Below are positions 10,892 to 22,626 of a DNA stretch of 64,000 bases, piece after piece (the stretch's first letter is position 1; each line of letters starts with the position of its first letter). The notes under the pieces are model-generated. The model saw nothing but the letters and a program-made list of their open reading frames with translations. It had not been told where the DNA came from and searched no databases. Source of the stretch: Isochrysis galbana (Eukaryota; Haptophyta; Isochrysidales; Isochrysidaceae). Made by a program: the position numbers and the translations under genes. The DNA lies in the NCBI GenBank assembly GCA_018136815.1, contig CM030934.1, positions 7,462,977-7,526,976 on the forward strand. Reading direction: 5' to 3'.

Positions 10892-11234
10892 TCGTGTCAT
10901 CCGTGAGTGTTTGTAATCGAATAATGTTTGTGTTACCTATGCATCATCACACCACATGCCACATGTATTGTATTGGTGTTAGATTAGGAATATTAAGGAT
11001 AGTGTGAGAAGGAGCAACCAAGGCCTAGATTTTAGTTAGGTTTAGTGGACACGGTGGCATGCGCATGTGTGGCGATGCGCGCGGGGATGCGGTGCAATAG
11101 ATGACGCGAAGGCGAGAGATATCTATGGATATTTCATGAGATATTTGGGCTGAACTTTGAGATATATCGGAGATATCCCCCATGGATATTTGGGCGAAAA
11201 ATCGTGGATATTTTGGGCTACCCCTACCTCCTGG

Positions 11235-11360
11235 GGACCTGAAGAGGGGCCGCAGGCGCGCGCCATGGGCCCCCGCCGCAGGGAAGAGAGGAGGAAAAGG
11301 GAAGAGGGAGGGGAGGGGGGAGCGGCAGCTCTCCCCTCCGGCAGAAACGTGTCTTCTCGC
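11235..11360 (+). repeat. Repeat A tail module inside the hAT-like element
   Basis: Near-identical to 8985-9108 (GGGGCCGCAGGCGCGCGCCA, then GGAAGAGAGGAGGAAAAGGG and AGCGGCAGCTCTCCCCTCCG). The high identity of copies just outside and inside the left end suggests recent exchange or insertion. Confidence 0.8.
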
Positions 11361-11762
11361 CCCGTTTGGGTAAGAGAAGACGGGGGCGCCAGAGCCAGGA
11401 GGGAAGGGCCGCGGCTCGCCGCAGCCACTCGCTTCGGCGAGGAGTGATTAGCGCTTCTGGGCTCCCTTTCACGAGTGCCCCCCCCCCCCTCCCCTGCGTT
11501 GTTTTTACCCGAAAGGGGCTTTCCCCCAGCGTGGACTCGAGGAGAGGACGTGCTGGTGCTGGGGTGCGCGGGGTCGGTGAGTGCACTGGGGGGAGGACAA
11601 ATATCGAGGGGAGGGGGCAGTGCCCCCTCCCCCCGGTAGCACTCGGACACCTGGCTCGTCAGGCATGGCGAGATTCCGGGACGGAAAAGTTGTGTCCGAT
11701 TAGCTAGTGGGGTTGGCTAGGATATAACATTAATTACTTTTTTTTATTCAAGGGGCGCCACA

Positions 11763-12465
11763 GATGGCTGACTGCAACGAGGATTCAGCGCGCGGCCTGC
11801 TCGATTGGCGTGACTCTGTGGGTGGCCCCAGTGTATTTGGTGTCTGGCGGGCGGGGCCCCCCACCCCCCATCCAGGTGGATCATCGAAATCGGGCACGCA
11901 CCGCGCCCGGTCTCGATTTGAAGTTGGGCTCTCCGGGCCTCACTCGGCGACGGCTCAACGTCCAATGGGCTCAGCGGATGGCTGAATTCGACGAGGTTTT
12001 GGCGCGCGGCCTGCCCGATTGCCGTGACTGTGTGGGTGGCCCCTGTGTATTTGGTTTCTGGCGGGGCCCCCCATCCAGGTGGATCGTCAAAAACGGGCAT
12101 GCACCGCGCCCGGTCTCGATTTGAAGTTGTGGGCTCTCTGGGCCTCACTCGTAGACGTCGAACGTCCAATGGGCTCAGCGGATGGCTGATTTCGACGAGG
12201 TTTCGGCGCGCGTCCCGCCCGATTGGCGTGACTGTGTAGGTGGCCCCTGTGTATTTGTGTATTATTTGGTGTCTGGCGGGGCCCCCCACCCAGGTGGATT
12301 ATCAAAAACGGGCATGCACCACGCCCGGTCTCGATTTGAAGTTGGGCTCTCCGGGCCTCACTCGTAGACGTTGAACGTGCAATGGGCTCAGCGGATGGCT
12401 GATTTCGACGAGGTTTTGGCGCGCGTCCCGCCCGATTGGCGTGACTGTGTACTGTGTGGGTGGCC
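11763..12465 (+). repeat. Tandem repeat, ~204-214-bp units, about 3.3 copies
   Basis: Units start with GATGGCTGA at 11763, 11977, 12181 and 12394, so the period is 214, 204 and 213 bases. Each contains CGACGAGGTTTTGGCGCGCG, GTGGCCCC..TGTGTATTTG, GGGGCCCCCCAYCCAGGTGG and CGGTCTCGATTTGAAGTTG. The array directly follows the right inverted end of the hAT-like element. All frames are interrupted or change between units; it is not coding. Confidence 0.9.
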
Positions 12466-13072
12466 CGAGGCTCTCTCCCTTGCCCTTGCCCTTGCTCGCC
12501 TCGCTGCCCTGGGTCGGCTATAGATGGCGCTGTCTTCCTGGCAACCATAAGAGGGGGGGGGGGGGGGGAGCAGGCCCTCGAGCGGACTTTGGAGTGCGAC
12601 TCGCGATCCGCGCCCACCAGCCCACCAGCTAGTTCACTAGTTCGTTCCCACTAATGATCTACTTTAATCCAGATCTAATCCATCGTCGACATTTGTACTT
12701 GACTCCTCGCTGATGGCGCCGCCGAGACGGACGGACCCCTAGAGGAGGGAGGACTCTAACAACCTACCCTCGTCGCCCGCTCGCTCGCTCGCCCCCCCCC
12801 CTCTCTCTCCTCTCTGCTCTCTCCCTCTCTCTCCTCCTCCCATCCTCCTCCCCCTCTTCTCCCCGCTCGCTGGGCTCTGCCTCTTCCCTTCTCTCCCCTC
12901 TTTCGATATTCTTTTTCCCCTTCGTAGACTATGGGTTCCCCCCTTCCCTTCCCATCCCTTCCGCTCCCACCCACCCCCTTCCCGCAGGTTCCCCTCTCCC
13001 CTTCGCCCCTCCGCCCCACCTCCCCTCCGCCCCACCTCCTCCCGAGGCGCAGGCAGCGGCGCGCGCGTGTCC

Positions 13073-13297
13073 ATGTCCTCTCCTTCCGATCGGCCAGCCG
13101 CCGCACTCGCCGATGAGATTGGCGAGGCGCAGCCAGAGCTCTTCCAGCAGACTGACGCATTTGGCGCGGGTGTGGGCGGCCTCGACGACCCGTTTGGCGA
13201 GTCGCCGCTCAAGATGGACACCGTCTCGCTCGACGACCCGCCGGAGCAGCCCTCGGAGCAGCCAGCCCAACAGCCAGCCGAACTGCGAGCAGAGCAA

Positions 13298-13329
<32 letters not shown>

Positions 13330-15087
13330 AGACAAGTTGGTGAAGGAGGATGAGCAGGCAACGACGCCAGCGGAAGCCGTGCTGCCCGCCGCGCCGACGC
13401 CGGCCCATCGCGCGCCCGCGCCAGCCTCAAGGATGCGATCGGCGTCATCCGAGCCTTGTCCCGTCTCTGAGATGAGCGAGGCTATCGCACAGGCAGCGAG
13501 CTTCGACGAGCTGGTCGCGGCTCTTGAGGACGTGCAGGAGTGGCCATGGTCTCCCGAACAAGAAGCGGGGATCAAGCGTTGCAAGACGTGCGCGTGCGCC
13601 CGGGTGCTCGGCCCGCCCTCTCGCCTCGACGCGCGCGCGCGCAACGGAATCCAACGGTCCGGCTGCCCACAGCTCGCCTCGCCCTGCCGTGCAGGTACAT
13701 CCCTGACCGTGATGTCATCGCCGGCTTCTACGTCATGTCGATCAATGAGTGGCGCGTGTCGCAGCCTCGCGTCCTGGTGCTCACACGCAATGCATACTTC
13801 CGCATCAAGTACGATCCGCAAGCCGGGAAGGTCGAGCACTACCACAAAACTCCCCTTCCTGAGCTGCGCGCCCTCGAGAAGACGCTCACCGGGCTGAAGG
13901 TGTACCTCAAGACGCAGGATGGGCACTCGGGGCCAAAGAAGTGGGCCTCATGGATGGTAGCAAAAGTCTCGCGGGCAGAGGCTCGCACCGATGAGTTTCA
14001 GCACGCAAGGGAGTACCGATCGGCGCTTCCTACTGGCGCAGGCCCTTCGCCTGATCAGGTATGTGCGAGAGTTGCAGAAGACACGCCCGCTACGCGCACA
14101 GCGGGTGGGTAGGTGGAATGTGCGTTAGCGCGTGCGCGGAAAAACTTATTAAGTCATTCTGCAGCACGCATGCTTCGAGTGTGGGCACTCATCCAAGCGG
14201 GATCACGCGGGCTGTCTCCGCAGGTGTGCGACATCATCGCGGCTTCCTTCGCCAAGGCATCCGAACTCCTCCGTGAGAACCTCCCAACGGGTTGCGTTCT
14301 CTTCGACCCTCCAAACGTCATCACAACCCTGGAGCGTAAGCAGATCCTCTCCGAGCGCAAAGCTGCCGCCCGGGCAGAGGACGAACGTGCCGAGCGCGAG
14401 GCAGCGGAGGCCGAACTGAGGAGCGCGGTGGCCGTCGCCATTGCCTCTCGCGACCGCCAGCCCAAGACGTCGGGCGAGATCAATCATGCGGTGCTGGCAC
14501 GTCCCCTACGGCGTGCCAAGCGCGCAGTAGAGGCGGATGCAACCCTCATTGATGAGGCGGAGCGGCTCAAGGCTGAGCTCGAGGAGGAACTACGTGAGAG
14601 GCTGTATGCTGAACGCCTTGAGAGGGAGCGCGTGGAGAGGGAGGCCGCGACGGCCGAGCTCGAGGCGGCGATCACGTACGCGGCCACGAGCAGAGACAAC
14701 GCATCACTCGTGAGGGCACTGAAGCGTGCGCGAAAGGCCGTTGACGTGCGCTCGGAGCTCCTGGGGCGTGGCGAGGACCTCAAGATGGAGATTGACGCCG
14801 AGAAGAAGGCCGAGCGTGAGGCGGCGGAAGAGGCGTCGCGGCAGCGCAAGCTGGCTGAACGCATGGAGCGGGAGCGGGTAGAAACGCAGGCGGCGACGGC
14901 GGAGCTCGAGGCAGCGGTCTCCGCCGCAGAAACAAGTAGAGACACCACGTGGTTAGTCAAGGCACTGCGCCGTGCACGTCGGGCGGCAGGCGTCTCTGCA
15001 GATTTGCTCGACCGGGCAGAAAGTCTTAAGCATGAGATCGACCTTGAGAAGAAAGTGGCAGCGGAGGAGGCGCGCGCTGCGAACTAG
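13073..15087 (+). CDS. Coiled-coil protein with PH/hSac2-like core (3 exons)
   Basis: Exons 13073-13587, 13695-14058 and 14224-15087 join in frame through GT-AG introns (phase 2, then phase 0) to give about 580 residues. Exon 1 is a disordered acidic/proline N-terminus (poly-Pro near residue 85) ending in a helical SEAIAQAASFDELVAALEDV stretch. Exon 2 has a compact domain (IPDRDVIAGFYVMSINEWRV, VLVLTRNAYFRIKYD) that reads like a PH/GRAM or hSac2-type fold; I am not sure of the family. Exon 3 holds three ~90-residue coiled-coil repeats, each with E-R-x-REAA, AELEAA, SRD..LV.AL-RAR-A and LK-EID. A membrane-phosphoinositide adaptor role is inference only. ATG 13073 is used because the in-frame codon six bases earlier is GTG. 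Confidence 0.75.
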
Positions 15088-15745
15088 TATGAGCCGCGGC
15101 AGGACTTCACAAAAACCGGTCGCGCTGCAAGCGAAGGCCCGTGTCGGCATCTATCCCAATGTCCAACATCCACGCGATGCCGGCGGCATTCACATCCAGT
15201 TTGGTGTGGGATGACAGCACCGAGCACTACGCCACGGAGAGAGCGATCCCGCTCTCCCCCACTCCACCCAAGTAGAAAGGCAGCTGCCAGCTTCAAACAT
15301 GTGCAAAGAGGACTCCAATCAAGAGTTGACGGCATGGGGACGCGTGATGCGGTTTCCCCAATCCAACCAAACTGGCAGCACAGCAAACAGCTGCGCGGGC
15401 CGACGATGTGGCAGAGCGTCAAGCACCAGAAAGGCGTGCAGGCTGCCGTTGGCTGCACAGCTGCTTTGGAGACGCAGTATCGTTGTCGATTCTGGAGAGG
15501 TGATAGAGATGATGAGGCGAGCTGCTACATGAATCTGCTCCAGCTGTGAGCTCGGATACACGATGAGGCTTGTTATTGCACATTAGGGCCCCGTCCATTC
15601 TGCCTAGATTAGGGTAGGGGCCGTCCAGCACTAAAGCACAAGTCTACCTTACAGATATACAAAAATCTATTCTTTCCCACTTTACGGATACTTACACGGC
15701 GCGAGGCAGAGTGCAGGTGTTACTCCCTACTACTGCACACCTCAA
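15088..15745. other. No gene recognised
   Basis: Short open frames exist (for example 15211-15549) but show no domain, no hydrophobic leader and no matching splice sites. Likely the 3' region of the preceding gene and spacer. Confidence 0.5.
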
Positions 15746-16100
15746 CTAACTTTATAGTCAGTTGCCATGGAGCGCGCCGGCGCGGCTCTCTTCCTCTCAG
15801 GGTCCCCCGCCGAGGGCGGCCCGCCAGCTCAAATGGGCCAGTCGCTGTCGAAGCGGCCGCGTCCGCCCTCCGAGGCCGAGCAGCGTGCGTGCGACTCCGG
15901 TCGCGCCACGCACGGCCCGTGGCCCCGGCCACACCACGCACATTGCAGCCATGGCAGACTGGCTAGCCGCAGGCTGCAGGCCACAACTGATCTGTGTGAC
16001 AGACCCACAAGGCCACTCCTTCCATTGGCCATTGGGCATGCCTTACTTATGGTAGTATGTATCGCAGTATGGCAGAGGCCAGCCATGTCCGCTCCCGCTC
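15746..16100 (+). repeat. Dispersed repeat family B, copy 1
   Basis: Head CAACTAACTTTATAGTCAGT, then CCATGGAGCGCGCCGGCGCG, GCTGTCGAAGCGGCCGCGTC, CGAGGCCGAGCAG and GGCCCGTGGCCCCGGCCACA. The same order recurs at 34037 and, split by the 6.8-kb element, at 23236 and 30100. The first ~20 bases resemble the head of family A, so A and B may share a 5' module. Confidence 0.8.
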
Positions 16101-17842
16101 CATCCTCGCGCTCGCGCTCGCCCAAGCCCGTCCTCCCTCCTTCCTCAGCTGAGGAGGTGGTCAAGCCGGCCAGGCGTCGGCACCAAGGCAATTCAGCAAC
16201 GCGCAGACATGCGACAGAGGGGTCGGAACAACGAGGGCAGACCTCGCTGAGGAGCTACGACCGATACACTGAGAGAAGACAGAAGACAGTCATGGAACAT
16301 TTGATGACATCGAGAGAAAGTAAGAGAAGAAGCGGTATACCAATCGACGAGACCTTGAGACTTAAAAATAACCCACCGGTTAGAGGTAAAAGTCTGTCAT
16401 CGTGTGGAATACGACACACCCCTAGAATAACCTGTTAACACCCAGAGAAAAACTCAACCCGTTAATGTACTGACCTTGAAAAACTACCAATAGGTTTCCA
16501 AAAAACTTGCCTGTTAATGGTCAGCCCTATCCTTGCCGTCATTGAGGTTGGTGCTGTGCGGGCCCACCCAAGCAAGGGGTGTCTATCTATCTATCTATGT
16601 TGGAGTGAGGGGGGCGCGAGGGCGCGAGGCCCCCATTGACCCCTACTTATGAAAGTAGGTTATGATGCCGCGACGACGCACAACGGCGCATCGGTAGGCC
16701 CGCCCCGACTCCCCCCGCAAACTCTAGGCCCAAAGGCCGACCCCCCGAAACCGAAACCAAAGGCAACAAGGCGAAGAAGGAATTAATAAAGGATGAAGGG
16801 GGATGAGTGGATGGAGGGGAGGGTATAACACCGGGGCGAGGGCGATGTCGGAGTTATCTAGATATAGGGTAGTAAGTAGAACATCGACGCATTATGAAAG
16901 CGAAAAAGGGCCCTGTAGTCGGACGGACGGAGCCCTCCCCCCGTGGCCCGTTGACCTTTCTTTGGGCCTTCGGGCGCTCTCTTTCGATGCGCCTGAGACC
17001 TGAGATTGGTGGGGAAATAGGAAAAGTTTGGAGTCGGACCTTTTTGCCTTTCTGCGCTTCGTAGATTGGGAGTAGCCGGATCCCTTCCGCACGCAGCTCA
17101 GGCAGAGTGTGGTAGTACCGAATGAAGGCAAGCCCGCCTGGTCTTGGGGCGTACCGCACCAGACACCGAAGCCGCACAGTGGAGCCACCAAGGAGGGAGT
17201 GAGCGGGGCGGGCGCAGGGGATCATAGTAGTACCACATAGCTGTATGCGAAGATGCTGGAAAGAGCCATTCTCTGTACTTCTTGAACAAATTAATTAGAC
17301 ATTGCACATAAATGCAGAGAACACACAACCCACAACCCCCGCGCTCCTCTCCTCCGCGTGTTGTGGCCCCTACGCTTGTTAAAATGTGCCCTCCACGTAT
17401 TCCGTCGCGCCTCACTCCCACGAGGAAGGGGCGAGCGCAACACATAGCCCCGACGATTCCAACTTCCTCTCTCGGAACGACCTCGCCTTGCTATGGCAAG
17501 CCAGCAGTATAGACGGCAGCAAGAAGAGCCAACGCCCAGTACTTCCCCAAGACCATCAACCGTATCGGGACCTGCCCGTGGTCCCGCAGTCCGCGACAAG
17601 ACTCTCAGACTCCGAACGACAGCACCTCCGTAGGGCATCAGCGCCGCGGCATGAAAACTCAGACCGACAGCGTCGCAGGGTAAGTGCAAGGGGCGACAGC
17701 CGAGGCCGGGAGGCTGTGCGCCGGAAAATTGTGTTGTCCTTCTCGTGCCATTTCCACCGCCCGTGAGCCGACGCAGCCCGAGATTTTACGCGCCACGCCC
17801 AAGCTGTCTCCAAACATATTTGTTCGCATCGTTCCGCCGCCG
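16101..17842. other. Intergenic, no supported gene
   Basis: Contains a Ser/Arg-rich open stretch (16080-16438), a TCTA tetranucleotide run near 16582-16598 and several short frames on both strands. None shows a recognisable domain. The part from about 17290 lies just beyond the 3' end of the PP2C gene and may contain its 3' UTR. Confidence 0.5.
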
Positions 17843-20840
17843 CTACAGGCGCACATATACTGCCGTGATGTTGTCACCTGAGCTAAGTTCGACCTCTGCC
17901 ATGCGGGCAAGCTGGTCAATGGCGCGCTGGGGCGAAGTGCTAGCCTCATTCTTCTCAAGTTGCCTAAAGGCGTCCTCGGGACTCATCACGTCCCACAGCC
18001 CGTCGCAAGCCAGCAGCAGCTCGTCGCCTTCCTGCACGCGCACGACGCGAACCTCAGGATTGGGCACCACGAGCGAGTCGGTGAAGGGTAGGCCGGCGTC
18101 CTTAGTGAGCTCACAGCGCTTGAAGTCACGGTCGCCAATGGCGCGGGAAACTGCTAGGGCTCGCATGACGCGCCCGCCTGCAACCCACCCGCCTGCCTGG
18201 TTGATCCGAGCGGTCTCGTCGGGGCGGTCTGGTTTGTGATCGATAGTCAGCTGGATAGCCTTGCCATCGCGCCACAAGTAGGCGCGCGAGTCGCCCGCGT
18301 TCCCCACAATCAGGTGCCCGTTTGCAAGCATCGCCACGACCGCCGTAGAGCCCGCAGTGTGTGACGTTTGCTTGAGGAAGGCCTCGTCAGTAGCCACGAA
18401 GGCATCGTGCACCACCTCGCTCAGGTCGCCGAGCCCGAACGGAAAGGCGTCGTCACCGCCGTCGTATGAGGGTGTAACGAGCTTCGCCCCTGCGAGGCCG
18501 CCGCCCATTGCCGCCCCAACGGCAGTGTTCACGTCTTGTGCACCTTCCCTACCGCCCGCTGCCATCTGGGCGAGGAGACTGGCGAAGTCCTTGCGCTGCA
18601 GCGTCATGCCCACGTCGGTGGCAGTATTCAAAGTGTTCTCGCGCACGCCGTTGCTTGAAGTGGACTCTCCCGTGAGCAGAGCGGCGAGCTTCGCGGCGAT
18701 GCACGAGTGGAGCTTTTGTTTGCAGAACTCGGACGCCTCTCCGCCGCCATGTCCGTCATAGACAGCGAACACCGAGATGGATGGCCACTGCGGAGGGGGC
18801 GGCGATGGGTGCGGCGGAAGTAGGCGGTGGCAAATGACGTGCGCATCCTCCATCGTAGGCCGGCGGCCCTTGCGGGCTGCGCACACGCAGATGCACCGCG
18901 CGAGGAGCATCTCTGGCGATCGTGGCCCATTGCCGATTGCAAGTGCATGTCCCGCTGTCATCTTGAACGGGCGCGAGGCGACGCGCTCCGGCGAAAGGCG
19001 GATGCTCGTCCCATTGGAAGAGCCGAGGTCCGATGCGACCCAGCCTGAGGTGCTGCCGTAGAGTGCTGCGTCGGTCGCATTGCCCACCCACCGCACCTCG
19101 GCATGGCTCGCCGAGATTTTTTGGTCCGCGAGTGATATGTCGTTGTTGCGCGCTCGACCGATTGTCGTGCGCCCCAGTCGCGAGAGCGGGTACCGCGTGG
19201 CTTGCGGTTCAGGCTCCTCGTCCGTCGGAAGCTTACGCACCAGTAGCGCGCACTTTTCCCCGTCGGCGCCAGGCGCCTCGAGCGTGAGCGTGTGCTCGCC
19301 CACGTAGAAGACATCGCCCGACTCGATGGGATAGGCAAAAGACCGTTCCTTCTCCGCGGAGAGGCGCACAAAGGTGCCGTTGAAGGAGCCCGGATCGTCG
19401 CGCACGCGGACGGCGCCATCGTCCCACCAGAGCGTCGCGTGCTGTGATGACACTTCCGCATCAGAGAGCTGGAGCGAGCACGACTGGTGCCGGCCGATGG
19501 TGAGCGGCGTCTCGCGTGAGTGCGTCCCTCGCACAATCCGCGCCCAATGCCCGATGGCAGCGCCGGCGGTGCCGCAGAGCCAATAGGCGTCGCTCGCCGC
19601 CCATGGGCGATCGACGTCGGCGAGCTCGAGCTCTGACTCTGACATGCCACGATGCCAGACGACGACCATTTTGGCGAGCTCAGCCTCCGTCGGCTCGGGC
19701 GGCGGCGCGGTCGGCACAGGGTACTCAGGATAGTCGGACGGCATGTCGGTTTTGGCGGGTGATGCAGCCGGGTTGATGAGCACCTCGGCGGCTGGCGGGT
19801 CGGGCCGGATCTCGACCGTCGCACCGAGCCCGACGTCGCCGGACTGGCCCGTCGGTAGGGGCTCGCCCTTCTCCGCCGCCGTGAGCAGCGCGAGAGCCCT
19901 CTCGTGCTTGAACTGGCGCGCCTTTTCGCCCGGCGTGTTGTTGTTCGAGTCGCGGATACACGCGTCTGCGCCCGCGGCGAGCAGAGCCATGATGGCATCC
20001 GGATGGCCGTAACGCGCGGCGATGTGGAGCGCTGTGGCACCTCGTGGGCCGACGACGTGCACCACGTCCGGCGTCGCCGAGATGAACCCACGAATCGACT
20101 CGACGTTGCCGTCATGACACGCTTCAAAGAACTTCCGACACCGTGGGTCGATCGAACGCTTGGGCTTTGCATCGGCGGGCGCCGGATCCACCCCGTTGCG
20201 CTCCCTTATGACGCGCGACTCGCCGGCGTCAACTTGTGCCTGCACTTGAGCTTTAGCCAGCTGCTGCACGATGGCCTGCTCGCCGACGGCCTGTTTGCAC
20301 ATGGGAGGCAAAAAGTGAGCACCTCTGCATGCCGGCATGCTGCTAAACTTGAGACACGCGCACCTGTGCCTTGTTGGCGGGCGTCTGTCCTCGCGCATCG
20401 CGGGCGAGGGGGTCAGCGCCATGGGAGAGCAGCAGTCGAACCATCTCGAGCTGACCGAATCGCGCCGCAATGTGGAGCGGCGTGGCGCCTACAGCGGTCA
20501 AGGGGAAAGGAGGGCAGCCCTCAGTGCGGCGGCGGTGGGCAAAGATGGGGGGTGGGGGGGGGAAAGGGGGGAAGGGCAGGAAAGATGTCGGGGCTGTTCT
20601 GCGTGGTGGGGCGTGGAGGGGGGCGGGGGGTGCGCGTCGCCGTCTGCTCGCGCGCCGCTCACCGCGCGGCCCGACGCAGTTGACCCTCATCCCCTTTGCA
20701 AGGAGAGCGGTGACGGTCTTCTGGTCGCCCGCACGGCATCCGTTGAAGAGCTGGCGGTACGCGTCGAGCTCCGCTCCCGAGAACTGGGTGGAGAGGGTCT
20801 CAGAGGAGCGGCGCGAGTCGGGCGTCGCCGCGCCCGCCAT
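17843..20840 (-). CDS. Ankyrin-FHA-FHA-PP2C protein phosphatase (3 exons)
   Basis: Exons on the minus strand are 20840-20663, 20488-20364 and 20290-17843; both introns are GT-AG and the joins keep frame, giving about 916 residues. The N-terminus has ankyrin repeats spanning the introns (GATPLHIAARFGQLEMVRLL and later GATALHIAARYGHPDAIMAL). Two FHA domains follow, each with the phosphothreonine-binding signature: IGRHQSCSLQLSD with SSQH and FNGT, then IGRARNNDISLAD with SASH and SSNGT. The C-terminal third is a PP2C Ser/Thr phosphatase with metal-binding VYDGHGG, GNAGDSRAY, ACDGLWDVM and SSGDNIT, so it looks catalytically intact. FHA plus PP2C recalls plant KAPP, but that protein has one FHA and no ankyrin repeats. 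A role as a phosphatase recruited to phosphothreonine partners is inference. The 5' region carries a (CT)n tract. Confidence 0.92.
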
Positions 20841-20952
20841 CGCGTGCGCACGCGCAAGGAGGGGGAGAGAGGGAGAGAGGGAGGTGCGCCCCCGCCGCGA
20901 GCGGGCAAGCCCCTCGACCCCCACCCCCCCTTCACCCGCAGGGGGGGGAAGG

Positions 20953-20953
<1 letters not shown>

Positions 20954-21002
<49 letters not shown>
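20954..21002. repeat. (CT)n microsatellite
   Basis: About 24 uninterrupted CT dinucleotides upstream of the PP2C gene start (on the GA strand relative to that gene). It lies about 115 bases upstream of the start codon, probably in the 5' UTR or promoter. Confidence 0.95.
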
Positions 21003-21004
<2 letters not shown>

Positions 21005-21049
21005 GGAAGGGGAAGGAGGGCAGCACCGGTGTTGTGGAGGATAGAAGAC

Positions 21050-22108
21050 TTTGAAGTGGAGGAAAAAAAGGGGATGGGGTGGGGGGCGGCACCAGGAGCA
21101 ATGAGCGCGAGGCGGAGTCAAGACCGCCAGTGGACAACACTGGGCAAAACAAGAAATACGCCGTCAGGCTAAGTTAAACGGCCTGGATCTGCGCGGGCAC
21201 GGGTGGCCGACTCTCGCAGCACGCGCTCTCTCTCCTCCTCCTGAGCAGCTCGAGCTGTGCCACCGGCTCTCCCTCTCTCTCTTTCCGTGGTCTCTTTATA
21301 GATTCTGGTAGAAGGGGGCGGGTGGGGGGCAGGAGAGACGGGGAAAGACGAGAGAGAGAGCGCGCGCCGCGCGCGCCGGCAGTACAATCAAGAAGAAGGA
21401 GGACCGAAAAACTAATGTACACCGACTCTGAATACAGGGAAGATAGGGGTCTCTGGTAGAGAGACCCCCCGCGCGTGGGGGTGTGGGTGGGGGAAGAGCG
21501 GGAGAGAGGAAAGGGGGGGGGGGAGAGAGCGGGGGGGAGGAGAGGGCGGAAGGGCGCCTCCCTTCCCCGCGCGGGTGGTTTTTCTTCTTCCCCCTCGCCA
21601 GAGGCGAGCGGCAAGGGGACGCCTCCCTTACTACCTTAGTCCTCCCCCCCCCCCCCCCCCTTCCCGCCCCCCCCTTTCCCTCCCCCGCCCCCCCGCCTCC
21701 TGTCCTCGGAAGGTCGGCTGGGCGTCCCCGCCGCGCCGTTCGGATGTTCTGTGAGGGAGGAGGCCGTAGGCGTAGGAGTATTTAAGAACAGTCTGTGCGC
21801 ATCGAATAGTCGAAAAGTAGGAGTACAGTAAGGGCGCACAATTGAGAAAACAGGGATTTTTGCCTTCTACATTTTCTACATAAGCCGACTCCCACACCTT
21901 GATAGTTCTTAGAAGCCGCGGGGTCTTTCCTATTTACTAGTACTATAGCTTTCTTAACCTTAGTACATGTCTAAAACCCCCAAAAAGGGGGACTGGCATT
22001 CGGGTCGGGACGCTCAAACGACAGAATTTTTGTGCCGGGCCATGTGTACATAGGCAGATTAGAACCCCCAAAGCAGCCTAGCACATGTGCGCATGAAGTT
22101 ATAGTGAC
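21050..22108. other. Promoter-side spacer, no gene seen
   Basis: Low-complexity purine and G/C runs (for example the C-run near 21643-21660), short degenerate frames and A/T-rich DNA from 21780. No domain or splice structure seen. Confidence 0.5.
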
Positions 22109-22116
22109 ATTTGAGA

Positions 22117-22618
22117 CCTAGATGTGAAAGACAGCGGGTGAGGTCTAGAAAGACATTAAAAACAGCTGTTTTTGGGAATCGAAAAAAAACAGTAAAAAAC
22201 AGTGCGAAAAACAGTGGGGCCACATATCCACATATACCGCAGGGGGGCCTTTCCCCCCCGCGCGCGGAACGCCTCCGCCTCCGCTCCTCCGCCTCCCGCC
22301 TCCGCGTCCTGCGTCCTACGCATACGTAGGGCGCCGCCGCCGCTGCCCCCTCCCCTCCCCTCGGCCGATGGCGAGCCGCTATCGGTGTTCAACCCCAAGC
22401 CCACGCACGCGTCGCGATCCGCGCGCGTGCTGGTGGTGGTGGCCGCGGTCCCGCGTCCCGCGCGCACGCCGCGCTCGCGCGCGCCGCGCGCGGGCGGCCC
22501 CCAGCCCCAGCCCCGCTCTAAAAAAACAGTGGCAAAAACGGAGGGCGTTTGAAAAACAGTGAAAGACACTGTTTTTGGCCTCCGAAAAAAAACATTGTTT
22601 CTGTCTTTCACATCTAGG
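22117..22618. mobile_element. 502-bp MITE with 18-bp TIRs and 8-bp target duplication
   Basis: The ends are a perfect inverted repeat, CCTAGATGTGAAAGACAG at 22117-22134 and its reverse complement at 22601-22618. Both are flanked by the same direct 8-bp duplication ATTTGAGA (22109-22116 and 22619-22626). The interior has AAAACAGTG-type A-rich arms that partly pair and a GC-rich centre with no coding frame. An 8-bp duplication is typical of hAT-superfamily insertion, so this is probably a non-autonomous hAT-type element. The perfect duplication indicates a recent insertion. Confidence 0.93.
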
Positions 22619-22626
22619 ATTTGAGA

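Larger units (their letters stand above)
9133..11732 (+). mobile_element. Dead hAT-like DNA transposon with ~92-bp inverted ends
   Basis: Bases 9133-9224 are repeated in reverse complement at 11640-11732 with about five mismatches (shared start AATGTTATATCCTAGCC). The 2.6-kb interior carries a frameshifted hAT dimerisation domain. No intact 8-bp target duplication was found: the flanks are A/T-rich and do not match. The interior also holds a repeat A tail module at 11235-11360. The link between the inverted ends and the hAT fragment is by position. Confidence 0.6.

Noticed and set aside
18958-20172. 404-codon minus-strand frame over the PP2C gene
   Set aside because: Ser/Arg-rich shadow of the true frame in GC-rich coding sequence.
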